From NCBI GenBank assembly GCA_905142475.1, contig LR990730.1:2294001-2358000 (forward strand): 64,000 bases of DNA, written 5' to 3'. The notes below the pieces were generated by a model. That model was given only the letters and a program-made list of their open reading frames with translations. It was not told the origin of the DNA and ran no database searches. Source of the stretch: Xanthomonas hydrangeae. Its GTDB lineage: Bacteria; Pseudomonadota; Gammaproteobacteria; Xanthomonadales; Xanthomonadaceae. The first letter of the stretch is position 1. The number at the start of each line of letters is the position of its first letter. Position numbers and translations under genes: made by a program. Shown here one piece after another: positions 18,601 to 27,954 of this stretch.

Positions 18601-19917
18601 TCACCACAGCGCATCGCGTAGCCGGTACCAGCTCATCGCCGCCACAAGTAGCGGGGTGCGCAGCCGCTGTCCGCCAGGGAAGGGCAGGTGCGGGATGCGC
18701 TCGAACACGTCCAGACGCTGGCTTTGACCGGTGATGGCCTCGGCAATGACATGACCGGCAAGGCCGGTGGCGGCCACGCCATGGCCGGAGAAACCCTGCG
18801 CGAAATAGACGTTGGCCGCCAGCCGGCCCCAGTGCGGGGCGCGGTTGCGCGAGATGTCCACGTAGCCGCCCCACAGCGTTTCCAGCGGCACATCGCGCAA
18901 TTGCGGGAACACCGTGTGCATGCGCTGCGTCATCAAGCGATTCAGGCCAGACGGCGGACGTGAGGAGTAACTGGCGCGGCCACCGAACAGCAGCCGGTGA
19001 TCGGCGCTGAGCCGGTAGTAGTCCAGCGCCCAGTTGGTATCGGCCACGGCCATGTCGTTGGCGATCAAGGCGCGCGCCCGGGCCTGGCCCAGCGGCGGCG
19101 TTGCGCCGACATAGGTGCCGACCGGCATGATGTGGTGATCCAACGATGCCGAAATGCCCTGTAACAAGGCGTTTCCGGCGATCACGCCGAAGTCGGCGCT
19201 GACGCTGCCCTGGGGGGTGTGCATCACCACGCGGTCGCCGTGTTCCTGCCGGGTCACCGCCGAGTCTTCGTAGATGCGCACGCCGGCCGCCAGCGCTGCG
19301 CGGGCCAGGCCAAGCGCATAGGACAGCGGATGCAGATGGCCGCTGGCCGGGTCGAACATCGCACCCAGATACAGCGGGCTGTCCAGTACCTGCCGGGTAC
19401 GCGCGCGGTCCCACCATTCCAGCGGGTAGTCGTAACGCTCGGCCATGCGCACGATGCCGTGCTGCAAGGCTTGCACCTGGCGTGGTTTCAGCGGCACGTG
19501 GGCGTGGCCGTCGCGCCAGTCGCAGGCGATGGCATGGCGCTCGATGCGCGCGCGCAGCAGGCGCATGCCATCGCGCGAGAAGTCGAACAACCGCCGTGCA
19601 TCGGCATCGCCGACCAGCGCTTCCAGGGTGTCCTGCTCGCAGCCGTAGCCGACGATGGCCTGGCCGCCGTTGCGCCCGGACGCGCCCCAGCCGATGCGCC
19701 TGGCTTCCAGCACGATGACGGAATAGCCGGCCTCGGCCAGGGCCAGCGCAGCGGTGAGGCCGGTGTAGCCGGCACCGAGAATGCAGACATCGGCGCGTTC
19801 GACGCCTTGCAGGCGCGGCTGCTCCGGCAGGGCGGGGGTGCTGCGCGCGTACCAACTCTCGGGGTAGCGGTTGCCCGGCGTGTCGGTATCCGGCAGTTGT
19901 GTGGCCGGGCCGCGCAT
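18601..19917 (-). CDS. puuB: FAD-dependent gamma-glutamylputrescine oxidase (PuuB-type)
   Basis: 438-residue DAO-family flavoenzyme. It would oxidise gamma-glutamylputrescine to the aldehyde plus ammonia and H2O2. The FAD-binding Rossmann motif is near the N-terminus (CILGAGYTGLTAALALAEAG, followed by VIVLEA), then GASGRNGGQ, typical of this family; C-terminal GGYVDISRNRAPHWG and GFSGHGVAATGLAGHVIAE complete the flavin site. NRYPESWYARST before the Rossmann fold is the PuuB/OrdL lead-in. The ATG at 19917 overlaps the puuA stop (TGATG), so the pair is translationally coupled; the ORF start one codon earlier is GTG. Substrate call relies on the puuA partner. Confidence 0.92.
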   Translation of the reverse strand: MRGPATQLPDTDTPGNRYPESWYARSTPALPEQPRLQGVERADVCILGAGYTGLTAALALAEAGYSVIVLEARRIGWGASGRNGGQAIVGYGCEQDTLEALVGDADARRLFDFSRDGMRLLRARIERHAIACDWRDGHAHVPLKPRQVQALQHGIVRMAERYDYPLEWWDRARTRQVLDSPLYLGAMFDPASGHLHPLSYALGLARAALAAGVRIYEDSAVTRQEHGDRVVMHTPQGSVSADFGVIAGNALLQGISASLDHHIMPVGTYVGATPPLGQARARALIANDMAVADTNWALDYYRLSADHRLLFGGRASYSSRPPSGLNRLMTQRMHTVFPQLRDVPLETLWGGYVDISRNRAPHWGRLAANVYFAQGFSGHGVAATGLAGHVIAEAITGQSQRLDVFERIPHLPFPGGQRLRTPLLVAAMSWYRLRDALW

Positions 19918-21296
19918 CACACGATTCGCAGATAGCGGGCGTAATCCAGATCCGGCACCAACGCCTGGTAGTCGAGCAATTCGCGTTGTTTCTGCTGGCC
20001 GAACACATGCTGGAACTCGGTGCCCAATTGCTCGCCAATGAAAGGGCTGCCGCCAAATGCATCGACAGCGCCTTGCCAGGTGCGCGGCTGGAAGGCCGAT
20101 TGCGCATAGGCATTGCCGGTGACCGGCGCGGTAGGCTCGCCGGGGTGCTGCAGGCCGTCCAGCAGGGCGGCGAGCACGGCAGCAGCGACCAGGTACGGGT
20201 TGGCATCCGCGCCGGCGATGCGGTGTTCGATCCGTGTATTGCGCGCATCGCTATGCGGAATGCGCAGCGCCACGGTGCGATTGTTGAAGCCCCAGCTCGC
20301 ATCCAAGGGCACGAAGGCATTGCTGACAAAACGCCGATAACTGTTGGCGTGCGGTGCGAACACCAGCAGCGAGGCATCCGCATGCCGCTGCAGCCCGGCG
20401 ATGGCATGGCGCAGGCTGTCTGCCGGTGCAGCGGCGCTGCTGGCAAACACGTTGTGGCCATCGGCATCGAGCAGGCTCACATGCAGATGCAAGCCGCTGC
20501 CGGCCTGGCCCGGGAACGGCTTGGCCATGAAGCTGGCGAGCTTGCCCTGCTGCTGCGCAATCGCCTTGATGGTGCGTTTGAGCAGCAGTGCGTCGTCGCA
20601 GGCGGCCACCGCGTCGGCGCGATGCTGCAGGTTGATTTCGAACTGGCCGGGCGCATATTCGGCCACCGCCGTATCGGCGGGGATGCCTTGTTGCCGGCAG
20701 GCGGCGGTGACTGCATCGGTGAAGTCGCGCTGGTCGTCCAGGTCCTGCAGCGAATACACCTGGGTGCTGTCGCTGCGCTCACCGGTGACGGGGTCGCGCG
20801 GGGTCTGCGGACGCCCCTGCGCATCGGCCACTGCGTCGAACAGATAGAACTCCAGTTCCACCGCGATCACCGGGGTCAGGCCGAGCGCGGCAAAGCCACG
20901 CAACACACGCTGCAATACCGCGCGTGGTGCGACCTCGAACACGCTGCCGTCGGGGTTGTGCATCGCCAGCAGCAGCTGCGCCATCGGCTGCGGTGCCCAC
21001 GGCACCGGGCGCAGCGAGCCTTCGATCGGCCGGCAGATGCGGTCGGCATCGCCGATGGCGTAGCCCAGCCCGGTTTCTTCCACGGTATTGCCGGTGATGT
21101 CGGTGGCGATCAGCGACATCGGCAGGCACACGCCATCGCGATAGATCTTGCCCAGCGCCTCGCCTGTCACACGTTTGCCACGCAGCACGCCGTTGGTGTC
21201 GGGCAGCAGCAGGTCGACCGATTCGCAGCCATCGATGCGCGCCAGCGTGGCGGCATCGGCCGCAGGCAAGGACGCGGCGAAGTTTTCGGAAGCCAT
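19917..21296 (-). CDS. puuA: Gamma-glutamylputrescine synthetase (glutamine synthetase family)
   Basis: 459 residues. Ligates glutamate to putrescine using ATP, first step of the Puu route. N-terminal beta-grasp part: VDLLLPDTNGVLRGKRV; catalytic domain: VAVELEFYLFD, EYAPGQFEINLQH, SGLHLHVSL, HANSYRRF and RIEHRIAGADANPYL, all metal, ATP or glutamate-binding stations of the GS fold. No adenylylation tyrosine loop of GlnA is evident. The pattern is closer to E. coli PuuA (DITGNTVEETGLG) than the second synthetase at 22221. The ATG at 21296 has GGTGG upstream; 43 codons before it are non-family sequence. It runs divergently from puuD with 162 bases between them, which must hold both promoters. 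Confidence 0.93.
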   Translation of the reverse strand: MASENFAASLPAADAATLARIDGCESVDLLLPDTNGVLRGKRVTGEALGKIYRDGVCLPMSLIATDITGNTVEETGLGYAIGDADRICRPIEGSLRPVPWAPQPMAQLLLAMHNPDGSVFEVAPRAVLQRVLRGFAALGLTPVIAVELEFYLFDAVADAQGRPQTPRDPVTGERSDSTQVYSLQDLDDQRDFTDAVTAACRQQGIPADTAVAEYAPGQFEINLQHRADAVAACDDALLLKRTIKAIAQQQGKLASFMAKPFPGQAGSGLHLHVSLLDADGHNVFASSAAAPADSLRHAIAGLQRHADASLLVFAPHANSYRRFVSNAFVPLDASWGFNNRTVALRIPHSDARNTRIEHRIAGADANPYLVAAAVLAALLDGLQHPGEPTAPVTGNAYAQSAFQPRTWQGAVDAFGGSPFIGEQLGTEFQHVFGQQKQRELLDYQALVPDLDYARYLRIV

Positions 21297-21458
21297 GGGC
21301 ACCACCTGCGAAGTCGCTGCCCAGCCTAGCAAAGCCTGCGTGAGCAGTCGCAACCGCAGTCGCGTTGCGCTTGGCAATGCGTGCGGCGGCGCGGTAAGTT
21401 CGGATGCATCGCAAGTGCATTGCACCTGACGTTCAACGCTCTACACCGGGATGTCTGC

Positions 21459-22214
21459 ATGGCTGTCGTTCCACTGGTCGGGTTGCCGACCGATCGCATC
21501 CAGCAAGGGCCGCATCCGTTTCTGGCTGCTGGCGAAAAATACATTCGCGCGGTGGTGGAGGCGGCGGGCGCGATGCCGGTGTTGCTGCCGAGCCTGCAGC
21601 CCACGCTGGAGGCAGGCGTGTGGCTGGACCGGTTGGATGGTCTGTTGCTGACTGGTGCGGTGAGCAATGTCGAACCGCATCACTACAGCGACGAGCCCAG
21701 TTGGGAAGGCAACCTGCATGATCCCGCACGCGATGCCACCAGCCTTGGCCTGATCCCGCAGGCGATTGCGCGTGGCCTGCCGGTGCTGGCGATCTGCCGC
21801 GGCCTGCAGGAGGTCAACGTGGCGCTGGGCGGGCGCTTGCATCAACGCGTGCATGAGGTGCCCGGCCTGGCCGATCATCGCGAAGACCGCAGCGCACCGC
21901 TGGACACGCAATACGGCCCTGCGCATCTGGTGCAGCTGCAACCCGGCGGCTGGTTGGCCGGCATGAGCGAGGCTGCGCAGGTGCGGGTGAATTCGCTGCA
22001 CGGGCAGGGTATTGCGAAGCTCGCCGACGGGCTGGTGGTCGAAGCCACTGCACCGGATGGCCTGATCGAAGCCTTTCGCGGCGCCGGGCCGGGCTTTTTG
22101 CTCGCGGTGCAATGGCATCCGGAGTGGCGTGTCACACAGCATCCGTTCTACCGTGCCATCTTTCAGGCCTTCGGCGAGGCCTGTCGTCAATACGCCGCTC
22201 AACGCGGTCAGTGA
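21459..22214 (+). CDS. puuD: Gamma-glutamyl-GABA hydrolase (class I amidotransferase-like, peptidase C26)
   Basis: 251 residues. Releases GABA from gamma-glutamyl-GABA in the cytosol. The nucleophile cysteine is in LAICRGLQEVNVALGG and the histidine in VQWHPEW, the triad pattern of PuuD/SpuA. N-terminal PLVGLPTDR and LLTGAVSNVEPHHY match the family (the latter being the substrate loop). The ATG at 21459 is the first family-consistent start; upstream codons lie in the divergent promoter region. Six bases separate its stop from the next synthetase gene, so they are cotranscribed. Confidence 0.93.
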   Translation: MAVVPLVGLPTDRIQQGPHPFLAAGEKYIRAVVEAAGAMPVLLPSLQPTLEAGVWLDRLDGLLLTGAVSNVEPHHYSDEPSWEGNLHDPARDATSLGLIPQAIARGLPVLAICRGLQEVNVALGGRLHQRVHEVPGLADHREDRSAPLDTQYGPAHLVQLQPGGWLAGMSEAAQVRVNSLHGQGIAKLADGLVVEATAPDGLIEAFRGAGPGFLLAVQWHPEWRVTQHPFYRAIFQAFGEACRQYAAQRGQ

Positions 22215-22220
22215 GGTTGC

Positions 22221-23606
22221 ATGTCCATCCGCACACGTTCGCGCAAATCCACGCCCAAGCAGCCGGAGAGCGCGCTGCGCCGCTGGCTCAAGGAGCGCAA
22301 CATCACCGAGGTGGAGTGCCTGGTGCCGGACATCACCGGCAACGCACGCGGAAAGATCATTCCGGCCGACAAGTTCTCGCACGACTACGGCACCCGTCTG
22401 CCGGAAGGTATCTTCGCCACCACCGTCACCGGCGACTTTCCGGACGATTATTACGAGCTGACCTCGCCATCGGATTCGGACATGCACCTGCGCCCGGACG
22501 CCTCCACCGTGCGCATGGTGCCGTGGGCGGCCGACCCCACCGCGCAGGTCATCCACGATTGCTACACCAAGGACGGGCAGCCGCACGAACTGGCGCCACG
22601 CAACGTGCTGCGCCGCGTGCTGGACGCGTATGCCGAGGTGAAGCTGCAACCAATGGTGGCGCCGGAGCTGGAATTCTTTCTGGTGCAGAAGAACACCGAC
22701 CCGGATTTCCCGTTGCTGCCGCCGGCGGGGCGCTCCGGCCGCCCGGAAACCGCGCGGCAGTCGTATTCGATCGATGCGGTCAACGAGTTCGACCCGATCC
22801 TGGATCTGATGTACGACTACTGCGATGCGATGGAACTGGACGTGGATACCTTGATCCACGAATCCGGCGCGGCGCAGCTGGAGGTCAACTTCACCCATGC
22901 CGATGCGCTGTCGCGCGCCGATCAGGTCTTCATGTTCAAGCGCACCATGCGCGAGGCCGCGTTGCGGCATGGCGTGTACGCCACGTTTCTGGCAAAACCC
23001 ATGGAAACCGAGCCGGGCAGTGCGATGCATATCCACCAGAGCCTGTTGCATACCGGCACTGGGAAGAATGTGTTCAGCGGCAAGCGCGAAGGCGGTTTCA
23101 GCGACACCTTTGCGCATTATCTCGGTGGCCTGCAGAAATACATTCCGATGGCGATGGGGTTGCTGGCGCCCAACGTCAATTCCTACCGGCGGCTGATGTT
23201 CGGCGAGGTGTCGCCGAGCAATGTGCTGTGGGGGTTCGACAATCGCACCTGCGGGTTGCGCGTACCGATCGACACCCCGCACAACATGCGGGTGGAAAGC
23301 CGCTTCGCCGGTTCCGATGCCAATCCGTATCTGGCGATGGCCGCGACGCTGGCGTGCGGGTTATTGGGTATCCGCGAAAAGCTGGAACCCACTGCGCCGA
23401 TCAGCAGCAACGGCAAGGAGCAGGGCTACGATCTGCCGCGCTCGCTGGGCGAGGCCCTGGATGGGTTGGAAGGTTGCGAGGCGTTGCAGGAGATGTTGGG
23501 TCGGCGGTTTGTGCGCGCCTATATCTCGGTGAAGCGAAAGGAATACGAAACGTTCTTTCGTGTCATCAGTTCGTGGGAGCGCGAGTTCTTGCTGTTGAAT
23601 GTCTGA
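22221..23606 (+). CDS. Second glutamine synthetase-family gamma-glutamylpolyamine synthetase (SpuB-like)
   Basis: 461 residues. GS-family ligase with VECLVPDITGNARGKIIP, VAPELEFFLVQ, ESGAAQLEVNFTH, GSAMHIHQSLL, NVNSYRRLMFGEV and RVESRFAGSDANPYLAMAA. It differs clearly from the puuA product on the other strand, so the two paralogues may handle different polyamines or end products (putrescine, spermidine, cadaverine). In Pseudomonas the gene order amidotransferase-synthetase-aminotransferase-binding protein is spuA-B-C-D, and the same order runs here. The ATG at 22221 has a GTGAGG site. A 231-base spacer containing a short hairpin repeat precedes spuC. Confidence 0.9.
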   Translation: MSIRTRSRKSTPKQPESALRRWLKERNITEVECLVPDITGNARGKIIPADKFSHDYGTRLPEGIFATTVTGDFPDDYYELTSPSDSDMHLRPDASTVRMVPWAADPTAQVIHDCYTKDGQPHELAPRNVLRRVLDAYAEVKLQPMVAPELEFFLVQKNTDPDFPLLPPAGRSGRPETARQSYSIDAVNEFDPILDLMYDYCDAMELDVDTLIHESGAAQLEVNFTHADALSRADQVFMFKRTMREAALRHGVYATFLAKPMETEPGSAMHIHQSLLHTGTGKNVFSGKREGGFSDTFAHYLGGLQKYIPMAMGLLAPNVNSYRRLMFGEVSPSNVLWGFDNRTCGLRVPIDTPHNMRVESRFAGSDANPYLAMAATLACGLLGIREKLEPTAPISSNGKEQGYDLPRSLGEALDGLEGCEALQEMLGRRFVRAYISVKRKEYETFFRVISSWEREFLLLNV

Positions 23607-23640
23607 GGCGTTCGAGTCGCCTGGTGTGGCGCACACGATT

Positions 23641-23689
23641 CCCTTCTCCCATCGGGAGAAGGTGCCCGAAGGGCGGATGAGGGTACGGC
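23641..23689. repeat. Short hairpin repeat, copy 1
   Basis: Begins CCCTTCTCCCATCGGGAGAA (hairpin CCTTCTCCC/GGGAGAAGG) and continues GTGCCCGAAGGGCGGATGAG. Same element at 36296-36344. Short intergenic elements like this are frequent in Xanthomonas. Here it separates the synthetase gene from spuC and could stabilise or end the upstream transcript. Confidence 0.8.
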
Positions 23690-23837
23690 GTATAAGGATG
23701 CGTGGTGCCTCGCGCGTTCGACGTTGCGCACCGCCCCGTCCGCGCGTTTTCACTCCCTGTTCGGCATGCGCCACTGAAAGCGCCTTGTGCCCTGCCGATC
23801 GACCGTAGACTGCACGTACCCAGCAGCCGGAGTGCCC

Positions 23838-25205
23838 ATGGATCCGCAAGCACTGAAGACCTTGCAGCAACTCGATGCCGCCCATCACCTGCACCCGTTC
23901 AACGACAACGCAGCATTGGCCGACAAGGGCACACGCATCCTGACGCGCGGGCAGGGCGTGTATGTGTGGGATGCGGACGGCAACAAGTTGCTGGATGCGT
24001 TCGGCGGTTTGTGGTGCGTGAATGTGGGCTACGGGCGCAAGGAGCTCGCGCAGGCAGCGGCGCGGCAGATGGAGCAGTTGGCGTACTACAACAGCTTCTT
24101 TCAGTGCACCACCGAGCCCACCATCCATCTGGCCGCCAAGCTGGCCGAGCTCACGCCGGGCGATTTGAACCATGCGTTCTTCGCCAACTCCGGCTCGGAG
24201 GCCAACGACACCATCCTGCGGCTGGTGCGGCACTTCTGGGCGGTGCAGGGGCAGCCGGAAAAACGCATCTTCATCGGCCGCCACGATGGCTATCACGGCA
24301 CCACCATGGCCGGTGCCAGCCTGGGTGGCATGAAAGGCATGCACAAGCAGGGCGGCTTGCCGATTCCCGATATCCACCACATCGCCCCGCCGTATCACTT
24401 TGGCGATGGCGGTGAGATGGATCCCGAAGAATACGGGTTGCTGGCAGCGCGCCGCTTGGAAGAAAAGATTCTGCAGCTCGGACCCGAGAACGTGGCAGCC
24501 TTCATCGGCGAGCCGATCATGGGTGCGATCGGGGTCTATATCCCGCCGCGCAGTTACTGGCCGGAAATCGAGCGCATCTGCCCGCGCTACGACGTGCTGC
24601 TGGTCGCCGACGAAGTGATCTGCGGCTTCGGGCGTACCGGTGCCTGGTTCGGTGCGGATTACTTCGGCTTCCAGCCCGATGTGATGACGCTCGCCAAGGG
24701 CATCACTTCCGGCTATATCCCGTTGGCGGCAGCGATGTTCAACGATCGCGTGGCCGGTGTGCTCAAGACGCAAGGCGGCGAGCTGGCGCATGGCGGCACC
24801 TATTCCGGGCATCCGGTGTGTGCGGCGGTGGCGTTGGAGAATCTGCGCCTGTTGCAGGACGAGGGCATCGTGGAGACCGCGCGCACCCGGATTGCACCGT
24901 ATCTGGCGCAGCGCTGGGCCGAGCTGGGCGAGCATCGCCTGGTGGGCGAGGCACGCATCGCCGGGCTGGTCGGCGCACTGGAACTGGTGCCGGACAAGCG
25001 CCAGCGCGGCACGTATTTTCCTGAGCGCGGGCGGGTGGGGGCGCTGTGCCGCGAGTTCGCGCTGCGGCGCGGGCTGATCCTGCGCGCTACTGACGACGCC
25101 ATGCTGCTGTCGCCACCATTGATCATCACCTGCGAGCAAGTCGATGAGCTGTTCGACAAGGCCTGGGCGGCGCTGGACGACACCGCGCAGGCGCTGGGCA
25201 GATGA
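23838..25205 (+). CDS. spuC: Polyamine (putrescine):pyruvate aminotransferase
   Basis: 455-residue class III PLP enzyme. Marks: FGGLWCVNVGYGR, FFANSGSEANDT, GRHDGYHGTTMAG, the PLP-binding aspartate in LLVADEVICGFGRTG, and the Schiff-base lysine in TLAKGITSGYIPL. Start ATG at 23838 with GGAG seven bases upstream; the length matches SpuC. It would transaminate putrescine to 4-aminobutyraldehyde and could also act on cadaverine or GABA. Location after the SpuA/SpuB-like genes and before spuD supports the call. A 231-base gap upstream suggests it may have its own promoter. Confidence 0.88.
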   Translation: MDPQALKTLQQLDAAHHLHPFNDNAALADKGTRILTRGQGVYVWDADGNKLLDAFGGLWCVNVGYGRKELAQAAARQMEQLAYYNSFFQCTTEPTIHLAAKLAELTPGDLNHAFFANSGSEANDTILRLVRHFWAVQGQPEKRIFIGRHDGYHGTTMAGASLGGMKGMHKQGGLPIPDIHHIAPPYHFGDGGEMDPEEYGLLAARRLEEKILQLGPENVAAFIGEPIMGAIGVYIPPRSYWPEIERICPRYDVLLVADEVICGFGRTGAWFGADYFGFQPDVMTLAKGITSGYIPLAAAMFNDRVAGVLKTQGGELAHGGTYSGHPVCAAVALENLRLLQDEGIVETARTRIAPYLAQRWAELGEHRLVGEARIAGLVGALELVPDKRQRGTYFPERGRVGALCREFALRRGLILRATDDAMLLSPPLIITCEQVDELFDKAWAALDDTAQALGR

Positions 25206-25442
25206 GTGGCCCGCATCGCGCGCGCGTCAGCCGGGTGCGGACAACGTGCAGAAGCCGCTATGGTCGAATGCTGCATGCCACCCCGTCCAACGGCCGCGCC
25301 CGGCAGGTGCAGCGCGGTCGTTTTCGATAGCCGCTGCAGGCCAGGGAAATAAGCTGGGCAAACAGAAACCCGATGCGTAGGCTGGAACTCTCACCGGCCA
25401 CACCGCCGGCCCCGCCATGACCGCACTGCTTTGGAGATCCAC

Positions 25443-26558
25443 ATGACGTTGCGACTGCTCGCCCTGACGCTGTCCACCACCTTGTTGGCCGCCTGCGGTG
25501 GCGGTACTGCGCCGGGTAACGCCGACGCACGGGCCAAAGTGCTCAACGTCTACAACTATTCGGACTACATCGCAGAAGACACCATTCCCGCGTTCGAAAA
25601 GAGCAGCGGTATCAAGGTCACCTACGACGTGTTCGACAGCGACGAGATGGTGGAAGCCAAACTGCTCGCCGGCGGCAGCGATTACGACGTGGTGGTGCCC
25701 ACGCTGAGCTTCTTCGGCCGGCAGATCCAGGCCGGGGTGTTCCTGCCGCTGGACAAGAGCAAGATTCCCAACCTGGCCAATCTGGATCCGGACATCATGC
25801 GCCGCATCGCCGCGCAGGATCCGGGCAATGCCTTTGGCGTGCCGTACATGATCGGCACCACCGGCATCGGCTACAACGTGGACAAGCTCAAGGCCATCTT
25901 CGGCAGCACCGAGGTCGCCAACAGCTGGGATCTGGTATTCAAGCCGGAAAATCTGTCGAAGTTGAAGGACTGCGGCGTCACCATCCTCGACACGCCTTCG
26001 GACATGATTCCGATCGCGCTCAATTATCTGGGTCTGGATCCGCACAGCACGGTGCCGGCGGAAATCGAAAAAGCCGCCGCGCTGATCAAGACCATTCGCC
26101 CTTACGTGCAGAACTTTCACTCCAGCCAGTACGTGACCTCGCTGGCCAACGGCAACACCTGTCTTGCGGTGGGCTGGTCGGGCGACATCATCCAGGCGCG
26201 CGACCGCGCGGTAGAGGCCGGCAACACCGTCAAGGTGGCCTATTCGATCCCGAAGGAAGGCGCGCCGCAGTGGTTCGACATGCTGGCCATTCCCAAGGAC
26301 GCCAAGCACCCCGACAACGCTTACGCCTTCATCAATTATCTGTTGAAGCCGGAGGTGGCCGCAGCCAACAGCAACTTCATCCACTACGCCAATCCGGTGC
26401 GCACCGCCACCCCGCTGGTGGATGCGGCGATCCGCAACGACTCCACCATCTACCCGCCGCCGGAGGTGACCGCCAAGATGTTCACCTACGCGATCAATCC
26501 GCCGGAAGTGGACCGGCTGTACACGCGGCTGTGGACCGAGATCAAGACCGGTCGTTGA
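25443..26558 (+). CDS. spuD: Putrescine/polyamine-binding protein of the ABC uptake system (lipoprotein)
   Basis: 371 residues, PotD/PotF family. Signal region ends in LLAAC with Cys18, a lipobox, so the protein should be lipid-anchored rather than freely periplasmic as E. coli PotF is. Mature start LNVYNYSDYIAEDTIPAFEK is the family hallmark, and SGWSGD-type, AYSIPKEG and WFDMLAIPKDA loops form the ligand site. Start ATG 25443 follows GGAG. Its transport partners (ATPase and two permeases) begin 4.6 kb downstream, after an efflux operon. Exact polyamine preference cannot be read from sequence. Confidence 0.92.
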   Translation: MTLRLLALTLSTTLLAACGGGTAPGNADARAKVLNVYNYSDYIAEDTIPAFEKSSGIKVTYDVFDSDEMVEAKLLAGGSDYDVVVPTLSFFGRQIQAGVFLPLDKSKIPNLANLDPDIMRRIAAQDPGNAFGVPYMIGTTGIGYNVDKLKAIFGSTEVANSWDLVFKPENLSKLKDCGVTILDTPSDMIPIALNYLGLDPHSTVPAEIEKAAALIKTIRPYVQNFHSSQYVTSLANGNTCLAVGWSGDIIQARDRAVEAGNTVKVAYSIPKEGAPQWFDMLAIPKDAKHPDNAYAFINYLLKPEVAAANSNFIHYANPVRTATPLVDAAIRNDSTIYPPPEVTAKMFTYAINPPEVDRLYTRLWTEIKTGR

Positions 26559-26754
26559 GGCGGCGGCGGAATGAAGGCGCGGCTGCGTAGCCAGGTATTG
26601 ATAAAGAACCAATCAGTCCAAGCGGCAGCTGACCAGGCTCGTCACGCAATCTGTACCGGGCGGTTCAAATAATTGTATGGTTGCGCCGCCTTCGCCGGAC
26701 CGCTGCTGCGGCGCGTCGTTGCGCGCGCCTCGCCCACGACACAGGACGCCTCCT

Positions 26755-27954
26755 TTGAGCAACCAAGATCACCAGTCCCACGACGGCCAGGCTTCGGCCC
26801 AGGATGCCCAAGGCAACGCTGCACACAACGAGGAGCCGCCCAAGCCCTCGCCGTTTAAGAACCCCAAGGTGAAGTGGACGCTGATCGTGGTCGGCCTGCT
26901 GGTGGTGGTGTTGCTGGCGCTGTGGCTGGCCTACTACCTGATCAAGGGCCGCTACATGCAGAGCACCAATAACGCCTATCTGCAGGCCGATTCGGTGGCG
27001 GTTGCACCGCGCGTCAGCGGCTATGTGACCAAGGTGATGGTAGGTGACAACCAGATCGTGGAAGCCGGCCAGCCGCTGCTGCAGATCGACGACCGCACCT
27101 ACCAGGCCACCTTGCAGCAGGCCGAAGCGGCAATCGCCGCGCGCCAGGCCGATATCGCTGCGGCAACCGCCAATGTGTCCGGACAGGAGTCGTCGCTGGT
27201 GCAGGCGCGTAGCCAGGTGACTTCGGCAGCAGCAAGCCTGAAATTCGCCCAGGCCGAAGTGAAGCGCTTTGCCCCGTTGGCCGCCTCGGGTGCAGACACC
27301 CACGAACATCAGGAAAGCCTGCAGCACGAACTGGCCCGCGCACGCGCCCAGTACGATGCCGCGCAGGCCCAGGCCAAGGGCGCGCAGAGCCAGATCCTGG
27401 CCAGCAACGCACAGCTGGAACAGGCGCAGGCCGGCGTGAAGCAGGCCACCGCCGATGCCGACCAGGCCCGCGTGGCGGTGGAAGACACCCTCCTCACCAG
27501 CCGCATTCGTGGCCGGGTCGGCGACAAGACCGTGCAGGTGGGCCAGTTCCTCGGCGCCGGCACCCGCACCATGACCATCGTGCCGCAGCAATCGCTGTAT
27601 CTGGTCGCCAATTTCAAGGAAACCCAGGTCGGCCTGATGCGTCCGGGCCAGCCGGCCGAGATCGAGGTCGATGCGCTGTCGGGCGTGAAGCTGCACGGCA
27701 AGATCGAAAGCCTCTCTCCGGGCACCGGTTCGCAATTCGCATTGCTGCCGCCGGAGAACGCCACCGGCAACTTCACCAAGGTCGTCCAGCGCATTCCGGT
27801 ACGCATTCGCGTGCTGGCCGGTGACGAGGCGCGCAAGGTGCTGGTGCCCGGCATGTCGGTCGAAGTCACCGTGGATACGCGCTCGGCCAAGGACGCCAAG
27901 CAACGGGCCGAGGAGGAATCCGATCGCGTGCAGGCGCAGGAGCGCGCGCGATGA
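26755..27954 (+). CDS. emrA: EmrA-type membrane fusion protein (HlyD family)
   Basis: 399 residues from a TTG at 26755 preceded by AGGA; an ATG at 26677 in the same frame is the alternative. A short Gln/His-rich cytoplasmic tail, one TM (LIVVGLLVVVLLALWLAYYL), then the periplasmic adaptor: lipoyl halves around DSVAVAPRVSGYVTKVMVGD and GRVGDKTVQVGQFL, with an alpha-hairpin (about 130-260) rich in Ala, Gln and Glu heptads that reaches the outer-membrane channel. It couples EmrB to the NodT/TolC-like channel encoded third. The stop overlaps the emrB start by ATGA. No MarR/EmrR regulator is adjacent. Confidence 0.9.
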   Translation: MSNQDHQSHDGQASAQDAQGNAAHNEEPPKPSPFKNPKVKWTLIVVGLLVVVLLALWLAYYLIKGRYMQSTNNAYLQADSVAVAPRVSGYVTKVMVGDNQIVEAGQPLLQIDDRTYQATLQQAEAAIAARQADIAAATANVSGQESSLVQARSQVTSAAASLKFAQAEVKRFAPLAASGADTHEHQESLQHELARARAQYDAAQAQAKGAQSQILASNAQLEQAQAGVKQATADADQARVAVEDTLLTSRIRGRVGDKTVQVGQFLGAGTRTMTIVPQQSLYLVANFKETQVGLMRPGQPAEIEVDALSGVKLHGKIESLSPGTGSQFALLPPENATGNFTKVVQRIPVRIRVLAGDEARKVLVPGMSVEVTVDTRSAKDAKQRAEEESDRVQAQERAR

